64,000 nucleotides of DNA from assembly GCA_963545205.1 (NCBI GenBank), contig CAUUHW010000001.1, positions 124,001 through 188,000 on the forward strand. The letters run 5' to 3'. Shown piece after piece: positions 58,455 to 64,000 of the stretch (positions are counted from its first letter, which is position 1; the number at the start of each line of letters is the position of its first letter). The notes under the pieces are model-generated. The model made no database searches. It was given only the letters and a program-made list of their open reading frames with translations, and was not told the origin of the DNA. The position numbers and the translations under genes are program-made. This stretch comes from CAUTYU01 sp963545205. GTDB taxonomy: Bacteria > Desulfobacterota > Desulfovibrionia > Desulfovibrionales > Desulfomicrobiaceae.

Positions 58455-60524
58455 ATGGCAGGTCTCAATACGCTTCTTGGTATCGGAAAGTCAGGCCTTA
58501 CAGCTGCCCAGACTAATATTTCGACAACAGGAAATAATATTGCCAATGTAAATACTCCCGGTTATCGCCGCCAGAGCGTTATCCAGGAGGAAGCATACCC
58601 TTTTTATACAACCCCCGGAGAAATCGGAACCGGTGTTGAGACCAAGGAAGTTATCCGCCATTTTAACAAATTCATTGAAGCGCATTACCTGAACAAGTCA
58701 GGGCAGCAGGAAAAATGGAACGCCCTGCATGAAGAGCTGCGTTCTGTTGAGTCGTTGTTCAATGAATCAAATTCTTCAGGCATCAGCAAGGCCCTGATCA
58801 GTATGTTTGAGGACTGGCAGAGTTTAAGTGTGCATCCGGATACTGTTTCTGCCCGCACGGCCTTGCTTGGCCGCACTGAAGCCCTGCTGGGATCAATAAG
58901 AACCGCCGCTGTTGATATGGCCAATCAGAGTGAGCAGCTTGATTTTGAACTCAATGCTGAAGTTGAGAAAACAAATGGCCTGATGCGTGAGATTGCCCGT
59001 TTGAACAAGGAAATTCAGGCGCAGGACATACCGGGTTCACGCAACGCCAATTCCCTGTACGATGAACGGGACAAGATGGTGCGTGAACTGGCTAAAAAAC
59101 TTGATATCCACTGTATTGACAATGGTGGAGGGAATTTTTCTGTTATAACAGATTCCGGTCAGACCCTGGTTGAGGCCCAGCATCATTTTCGTCTGAGTTT
59201 TGAGGGGCCTCAGGTACTTGAAAATCTTACGGCCGGGTCAAGTTTTGATGGCGAGATTGCGTTTAAGGGAGACTCCAGACACGAGTATCTGGTAAAGGTT
59301 GTCAGTGGTGGAGCCATTGGCACCGCGACCTATAAGGTTTCCATTGATAACGGCGCAACCTGGCTGGAAGATGAAAACGGAAACTCCGTTTTTACCTCAA
59401 GCACAGATTTTTTCAAGGTTCCGGGACGGGAAATCAAGCTGTCCTTTCGTCCGGGAAGCAATCCGTTGGCAGCAGACGATACCTTTGTTGTTGTTCCCAA
59501 AAAGAGCCTGTTCTGGATTAAAAATGCCTCGACAAAAGAACATATCGCGCCTTTTCCGTCTTCTTCAACAGGCGGAGACCTGCACCAGCGCAGGCTGCAG
59601 GGCGGCGAGCTGTGCGGAAAACTTTTACATCGTGACGCCTATCTTGGTGAATACAGGGAGCGGCTGGACAATTTTGCCCGTTCTCTGGTCTGGCAGGTGA
59701 ACAAGATTCACTCGCAGGGTATGGGCCTGAAAAAGTTTACGGATGCAAAAGGGACTTATCCGGTTGACAGTACCGCCCTGACCGAGCCGCTCAACGGCAG
59801 CCGGGCCGATCTTTTCTTTGGCGACAAAATCAAGGACGGCCAGTGCACGTTTTTTGTTTACGATTCTGCCGGTATTGTGCGCAGAACAACAGTTGATATT
59901 CACCAGACGGACAGCCTGCAGGATATTGTGAATACAATTAACAACGCAGGCACAGGTGTTCCAAATCTGACAGCGAGCATCGAGGATGGCAAACTCAAGC
60001 TGGTTGCTGATAATGGATATTCTTTTGCCTTTGGTGAAGATTCTTCAGGCGCAATGGCCGCTCTTGGCCTGAATACATTTTTTGACGGCGGCAGGGGCAG
60101 GGACATCAGCATCAATCAGCTTATCCGTTCCGATCTTTCTTATATCAACAGTAACCATGTGAACGGTGCCGGTGAATACAATGTTGGTGACAACAAGACA
60201 GCCAAGGAACTTGCGGCATTGCAGTATCAAAAGGTAGAATTTGATACCATTGGCAATGTTTCCACCAAGGCTGAAACTCTTCAGGAATATTACGACACAC
60301 TGGTTGGAAAAATTGGCGCGGACACCTCTACAGCGAACTTTCATTATAAATTTGAAAAGGCATTGGCAAGTGAACTTGACGCCCGGCAAGAAGAAATCGG
60401 CGGAGTCAATTTAAACGAGGAAATGGGCAATCTGATTCGTTTTCAGCACAATTATTCCGCTTCCGCGAAATTGATAACTACAGCGGATAAAATGTTTCAG
60501 ACCTTACTGTCCCTGAAAAACTAG
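58455..60524 (+). CDS. flgK: Flagellar hook-associated protein FlgK
   Basis: 689 residues. The N-terminus (ISTTGNNIANVNTPGYRRQS) and C-terminus (LIRFQHNYSASAKLITTADK) are the conserved coiled-coil parts, with TVSARTALLGRTEALLGSIR and ANSLYDERDKMVRELAKKLD in the D1 region. ATG has AGGAGGAATAAAAA upstream. Longer than in E. coli (547), with the extra length in the middle domains. First hook-filament junction protein. Confidence 0.95.
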   Translation: MAGLNTLLGIGKSGLTAAQTNISTTGNNIANVNTPGYRRQSVIQEEAYPFYTTPGEIGTGVETKEVIRHFNKFIEAHYLNKSGQQEKWNALHEELRSVESLFNESNSSGISKALISMFEDWQSLSVHPDTVSARTALLGRTEALLGSIRTAAVDMANQSEQLDFELNAEVEKTNGLMREIARLNKEIQAQDIPGSRNANSLYDERDKMVRELAKKLDIHCIDNGGGNFSVITDSGQTLVEAQHHFRLSFEGPQVLENLTAGSSFDGEIAFKGDSRHEYLVKVVSGGAIGTATYKVSIDNGATWLEDENGNSVFTSSTDFFKVPGREIKLSFRPGSNPLAADDTFVVVPKKSLFWIKNASTKEHIAPFPSSSTGGDLHQRRLQGGELCGKLLHRDAYLGEYRERLDNFARSLVWQVNKIHSQGMGLKKFTDAKGTYPVDSTALTEPLNGSRADLFFGDKIKDGQCTFFVYDSAGIVRRTTVDIHQTDSLQDIVNTINNAGTGVPNLTASIEDGKLKLVADNGYSFAFGEDSSGAMAALGLNTFFDGGRGRDISINQLIRSDLSYINSNHVNGAGEYNVGDNKTAKELAALQYQKVEFDTIGNVSTKAETLQEYYDTLVGKIGADTSTANFHYKFEKALASELDARQEEIGGVNLNEEMGNLIRFQHNYSASAKLITTADKMFQTLLSLKN

Positions 60525-60533
60525 GAGGTTCCC

Positions 60534-62018
60534 ATGCGGGTAACAACCAGCTCAATGTATGGAAGAATTTTGAATAATCTGTTCAATTCGTCTGAAAGGC
60601 TTGTTGATTTGAATATCAAATCCGGATCACAGAAAAATATCAACAAACCTTCAGATGATCCTATGGGTACTTTGCGGGTCATGGGGTATAACGATTCCAT
60701 TGCCGCATTGAAACAGTACAAAAAAAATATTGATACTTCCAGAGGCTGGCTCAATCTTGCGGATGAGACCCTGCAGCAGGTGAATGTGCAGCTTGTCAGG
60801 CTGAAATCCATTGCTGAACAGGCCGCAACAGGAACACTCACTCCTGAAAACAGGGAACAAATCAGTTATGAAGCCAAGCAGATTTTTGAGCAACTTATCG
60901 CTCTTTCTAATACCGAATTTGAAGGCAAGAGCATTTTTTCCGGTCATAAGCTGGAAGAAGACGCTTATGCACGTTCAATGGGGCTGACAGCCAATAAGGA
61001 CAATGTGCCGCAGGCAACAATCAGCGGTAAGGTGGGGGGGACAATACTGGTTCAGTTTACAAGCGCGGGAGAAGTGGGAACTGATGCCCTGAACTACAGA
61101 TTTTCTTCTGATGGCGGAAAAACCTGGGAAGACGGAACATTGGCGGCAGGCTCAAGGCAGATTACTCTTGGCGACACCAGGATTGATTTTCAGAAGAATT
61201 TTACTGTTGAGGCAACTGATATTGATAATATCAACGATAGCAGCGGGACCTGGCTCTGGGCCAGACCAACGGCAACCTATAAGGGCGATGACAACAACTT
61301 TACTGTCTGGGACGGTGGTGGAAATATACAGGGAACCGCCCTTGGCCGTAATATACCTGAGGGTTTACAGGTGCGCTATGATGGTCCTGGTGTGGGAACA
61401 ATCCGAAATTTCAGCTACAGCCTGGACGGCGGAGGAACGTGGACTGCCGTGAGTGCTAGTGACCAGCCGTATCAACTGGAAGTTCCCGGCGGGAAAGTGG
61501 TGCTGGGTTCTCTTGCCGGAGTCGCTGCCGGAACCGTTATGACCCTGAGCAAGAACAAGGGAGATTTGCAGGTTGAAATTTCCGAAGAAGTGAATGTTCA
61601 GATTAACAGTGTGGGGCTGAATATTTTTGGAGGCCAGTACAAGGTCCCGGGCAGCGGCGATTTGTATTTCAAGGCAAATGAGGGCGAAAGCAACCTGTTT
61701 GAGGCTGTTGGAGAACTTGTTGGGTATCTGGAAACAAATAATCAGGACGGTTGTGGAAAGATAGTGGCCAGGCTGCGGGCTGTACAATCTGAAATCGGGA
61801 GCAGACAGGCTGTTATTGGCGCTCGTGTCAACAGATTGGACGCGGCAAAGACTGTGACAGAAGGTCTTATTGATAATGAGAAGAAAAGAAAAAGCAGTAT
61901 TGAAGACGTGAAGGTGGAAGAGCTGATGACAGAAATGCGGAAAGAAGAATTTATCTATGAGGCTGTATTGCGTTCCTCGTCAATGATTATGAAGATGAGC
62001 CTTATGAATTACATGTAG
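60534..62018 (+). CDS. flgL: Flagellar hook-associated protein FlgL
   Basis: 494 residues. MRVTTSSMYGRILNNLFNSS and GSQKNINKPSDDPMGTLRVM are the flagellin-like N-terminus, and the C-terminus EEFIYEAVLRSSSMIMKMSL is the matching helical end. Good ribosome site AGGAGGTTCCC. Longer than E. coli FlgL (317) with a 150-residue insertion of beta-rich sequence (around residues 170-340), seen in several deltaproteobacteria. Second hook-filament junction protein. Confidence 0.94.
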   Translation: MRVTTSSMYGRILNNLFNSSERLVDLNIKSGSQKNINKPSDDPMGTLRVMGYNDSIAALKQYKKNIDTSRGWLNLADETLQQVNVQLVRLKSIAEQAATGTLTPENREQISYEAKQIFEQLIALSNTEFEGKSIFSGHKLEEDAYARSMGLTANKDNVPQATISGKVGGTILVQFTSAGEVGTDALNYRFSSDGGKTWEDGTLAAGSRQITLGDTRIDFQKNFTVEATDIDNINDSSGTWLWARPTATYKGDDNNFTVWDGGGNIQGTALGRNIPEGLQVRYDGPGVGTIRNFSYSLDGGGTWTAVSASDQPYQLEVPGGKVVLGSLAGVAAGTVMTLSKNKGDLQVEISEEVNVQINSVGLNIFGGQYKVPGSGDLYFKANEGESNLFEAVGELVGYLETNNQDGCGKIVARLRAVQSEIGSRQAVIGARVNRLDAAKTVTEGLIDNEKKRKSSIEDVKVEELMTEMRKEEFIYEAVLRSSSMIMKMSLMNYM

Positions 62019-62039
62019 GTTTGTAGGGAAGTTATTGGT

Positions 62040-62270
62040 ATGTTAATTTTGTCACGCCGTTCAGGAGAAAGCCTGAATCTGGGAGACGAAATCCGAATAA
62101 CCGTCCTTGAGGTGAACGGAAAGCAGGTCAAGTTGGGGCTGGATGTTCCTGATGACATGGCTGTTTACCGCGAGGAAATTTTTCTTCAGGTACAGGAAAG
62201 CAACGCGGTTGCCGCGCGTGTAAGGGAAGAAGACGTTTTAGCTGTGGCGGATATATGGAAAACAGAGTAA
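62040..62270 (+). CDS. csrA: Carbon storage regulator CsrA
   Basis: 76 residues. MLILSRRSGESLNLGDEIRI and VLEVNGKQVKLGLDVPDDMA are the invariant RNA-binding core; VYREEI is the C-terminal strand. Binds GGA motifs in mRNA leaders, for example of flagellin, and is held by FliW. It follows flgL by 21 bp and overlaps fliW by 16 nt, so the two proteins are made together. Confidence 0.95.
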   Translation: MLILSRRSGESLNLGDEIRITVLEVNGKQVKLGLDVPDDMAVYREEIFLQVQESNAVAARVREEDVLAVADIWKTE

Positions 62271-62710
62271 AAATAGATTCCCGGCTTGGGCGGGTAAGCA
62301 TAGACGCGAATAAAGTGATCTTTTTTCCGCAAGGTCTTATTGGTTTTGAGGAATTAAAAAGATTTTCCTTGGTTGAATTCAAAAAAAAGTCGCCTTTTTT
62401 GTTGCTGCAAAGTATGGAGCAGGCGCACTTTGGTCTTGTTGTGACAGACCCGCATATTTTTTTGCCTGATTACGCGCCACGGCTCACTCCGGTTGAGAAA
62501 AAAATTCTGCGAAAAGATGTGTCTGAACTGCTGATTCTGGTGAGTGTGACAATTCCGGCTGGCCAGCCGGAACAGACAGCATTGAATCTGTCCGGGCCCG
62601 TGTTTATTAACAACGAGAAAAAAATCGCGCTGCAGTCTCCTCAAAACGACAGTCCTTTTGAGGGCAAAGTCCTGCTAAGCGAGTTTGCCAATGTCGGCCA
62701 GACCGGCTGA
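62255..62710 (+). CDS. fliW: Flagellar assembly factor FliW
   Basis: 151 residues. NKVIFFPQGLIGFEELKRFS and VVTDPHIFLPDYAPRLTPVE are the family hallmarks, with VTIPAGQPEQTALNLSGPVF at the end. FliW binds flagellin and CsrA and thereby releases CsrA repression as flagellin is exported. The ATG lies inside the end of csrA. Last gene of the flagellar operon in this window. Confidence 0.94.
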   Translation: MENRVKIDSRLGRVSIDANKVIFFPQGLIGFEELKRFSLVEFKKKSPFLLLQSMEQAHFGLVVTDPHIFLPDYAPRLTPVEKKILRKDVSELLILVSVTIPAGQPEQTALNLSGPVFINNEKKIALQSPQNDSPFEGKVLLSEFANVGQTG

Positions 62711-62725
62711 TATAAAACATCAGCC
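62705..62725 (+). terminator. Possible terminator after fliW
   Basis: GGCTGAT and ATCAGCC form a seven-base stem with a seven-base loop, overlapping the fliW stop codon. A loose T-rich stretch follows. Weak evidence because the U-run is not immediate. Confidence 0.35.
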
Positions 62726-62791
62726 AATTTACCACGCTTTTTGAACATTGATTTCAGGCATTAGAACGTGAATAATAGCCATTTTTTATCC

Positions 62792-63123
62792 TTATCTAGT
62801 CGAAATTACGCTACTTATTATATTGATTCGGTTTTTTCTCTTTATGCTAAGAAATAATAAAATTAATCCGATTAGTGGGATAAGTGCAATAAGTTGATAC
62901 CATCCACCAGGGTTGGTGTCGTACAGTCTCCTTACAGAAACAGATAGAGTTGGCAAGATTACTGCTAGCCAAAATATCATGCTAACTATTTCTTTAATAC
63001 CAATGTTACAAGGTGCTGCCAACAATTAAAAATAAAAAAAAACTACCAGTATTCTGGTCTTGAAGCTCTGCCTTTGAAGTCAGCATTGCTGAAATATGTT
63101 TTAATGGAATCTACAACGTTCAT
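62792..63123 (-). pseudogene. DUF805-family membrane protein, disrupted
   Basis: ATG 63123 has GAGGAG upstream and begins MNVVDSIKTYFSNADFKGRA followed by SRPEYW, the DUF805 start. The next codon is a TAG (63045-63043). The rest of the homology continues in other frames: FLFLIVGSTL and then NIGIKEIVSMIFWLAVILPT with VRRLYDTNPGGWYQLIALIP, the conserved second half with a membrane segment. The break lies near a nine-base A/T homopolymer. At least one stop and one frameshift, so this is decayed. Function of DUF805 proteins is not known. Confidence 0.75.
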
Positions 63124-63271
63124 GACTCACTCCTCTTTTGGGATTTTAAGTTTTTTGACGGTCTCTTGGAGTGGACTAAAATTTTTTGTCCCAATCTCCT
63201 AATAACATGCTAGCTCCGTTCAAGAAAATTTTTTATAATACATATGTGTCTCAAGTTGAGCTTTATGTTTT

Positions 63272-63670
63272 TTGAACTGCAACCTCCTGAAATTTTTTTC
63301 TATAAATTGGAGAAAAAAGGAGTATCAAGCGTGCAGCAAGCCCAGGATGGCAGTTAGCTGCTGTTGTCGGAGCGGCTGTTGCCCAGCGGCGGAAGGAAAA
63401 AGGATATTAACCCAGGAGCAGTTTGCCGAGTATCTGGAAATTGGTCAGAATTCCCTGTCAAGAATGGAAAAAGGTGTAATTGCCCCTGAATTTTCCCGCT
63501 TGCCAAAGATTGCGTGTACTGTTGCCGAACTCTTTTTTCTCCCATCGGAGCCAACCTGCCTGCACGCCAGACTCATTAAGGAAAAAATTACCACTTTGCT
63601 TGAAAATCTACAGGAAATTGCGCTTGAACTGGTAGAACAAATCGTACTCAGTCTCAAAAAAGTGCCATAG
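63272..63670 (+). pseudogene. XRE-family transcriptional regulator, frameshifted
   Basis: The reading LTQEQFAEYLEIGQNSLSRM followed by EKGVIAPEFSRLPKIA is a typical Cro/CI-type helix-turn-helix. Its natural N-terminus (LAAVVGAAVAQRRKEKG) lies in another frame just upstream, and a TAA ends that frame at GGATATTAACC where the expected sequence would be GGATTAACC; a two-base insertion thus separates the halves. No start codon precedes the first half cleanly. A frameshifted regulator, adjacent to a Phd-type antitoxin. Confidence 0.65.
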
Positions 63671-63815
63671 TTTCAGGTGCGGCTTGCACTGGAAGGTGCA
63701 AAACAATCCAATTTGTAAAAATAATTGTTGGTGTGTCTTTGACAGTGTTTTCTGGTCAACTTGACCATCTCAAATGACTATTTTATTGTATTTTCAATTG
63801 AGGAGGTTTGAAAAA

Positions 63816-64000
63816 ATGGAAAACACAATGTCAATTTCGGAATTTAAGGCGACTTGTCTTAAAGTGATTAGTTCTGTCAAAGAAACAGGGATTCCTCTTG
63901 TTATAACGAAAAGAGGGGTGCCCTGCGCTCTTATCTCTCCTCCACCTCTCCCGAAAAAAGAAGAAAGCTGGATAGGCAAATTTAGCGATGATTTTACGAT
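63816..64000 (+). CDS. Phd/YefM-family antitoxin, 3' end outside window
   Basis: ATG 63816 follows AGGAGGTTTGAAAAA. The translation begins MENTMSISEFKATCLKVISS and continues VKETGIPLVITKRGVPCALI, the N-terminal DNA-binding part of Phd/YefM antitoxins. The window ends after about 61 codons, so the toxin-binding tail and the partner toxin are not seen. It probably represses its own promoter together with its toxin. The upstream spacer is T-rich. Confidence 0.75.
   Translation, partial: MENTMSISEFKATCLKVISSVKETGIPLVITKRGVPCALISPPPLPKKEESWIGKFSDDFT

Overview
The window reads as the chromosome of a motile Desulfovibrio-like bacterium (order Desulfovibrionales; inferred from gene order, not from a marker search). 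Supporting signs are a flavoredoxin-like gene, an FlgJ with an M23 peptidase domain, csrA and fliW directly behind flgL, and a tRNA-rimP-nusA-ylxR-infB-rbfA-nrnA-truB-rpsO-pnp block. Several decayed genes (a cas3, a Mu-like protease, an Rpn nuclease, a DUF805 gene, an XRE regulator, a truncated yoeB) suggest ongoing gene loss.

Region 1 (1-28919, almost all minus strand) is a surface-glycan or flagellin-glycan locus. Its most striking part, 2910-11445, matches in order and protein size the O-methyl phosphoramidate (MeOPN) pathway of the Campylobacter jejuni capsule: L-glutamine kinase (6827-9202), gamma-glutamyl-CDP-amidate hydrolase (6225-6830), CTP:phosphoglutamine cytidylyltransferase (5461-6210) and CDP-amidate kinase (4944-5459). 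Around them lie SAM methyltransferases, a sulfotransferase-like protein that could transfer the phosphoramidate, a formyltransferase-like protein and an unknown 180-residue protein. One methyltransferase carries a G10 tract and may be phase variable. Next (11524-23769) comes a nonulosonate-like cassette: PseA/WbuX-type amidotransferase, DegT aminotransferase, acylneuraminate cytidylyltransferase, NeuB-type synthase without an SAF domain, a glycosyltransferase-cytidylyltransferase fusion, a Gfo/Idh/MocA oxidoreductase and AsnB. UDP-sugar enzymes follow (nucleotide-sugar dehydrogenase, GalE, UDP-xylose synthase), with a flavoredoxin and a PD-(D/E)XK-like protein between them.

Region 2 (29116-36724) holds housekeeping genes (a radical SAM protein, rimO, folD, a small Cys-rich protein) interrupted by a relic island at 31430-35154: a Mu-like protease pseudogene, a tRNA-like relic, a Fic protein lacking the catalytic His, and an orphan cas3 broken by a frameshift and a nonsense codon. 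No CRISPR array or other cas gene was seen.

Region 3 (36721-42543) looks like an inserted thiamine-thiazole island, thiS-thiF-thiG-thiH-thiE, with a near-consensus promoter, a terminator-like leader hairpin and a divergent ArsR-type regulator. It abuts a 5'-truncated yoeB on one side and an ORF-deleted group II intron on the other.

Region 4 (42565-52220, minus strand) is the translation and RNA-decay operon, headed by tRNA-Gly(CCC). Region 5 (52301-62710, plus strand) is a flagellar operon, flgF-flgG-flgA-flgH-flgI-flgJ-flgN-flgK-flgL-csrA-fliW, behind a sigma-54-type promoter. The right end (62792-64000) has two pseudogenes and the start of a Phd/YefM antitoxin. The glycan locus, nonulosonate genes and flagellar operon could be linked through flagellin glycosylation, but nothing here proves that over capsule or O-antigen.
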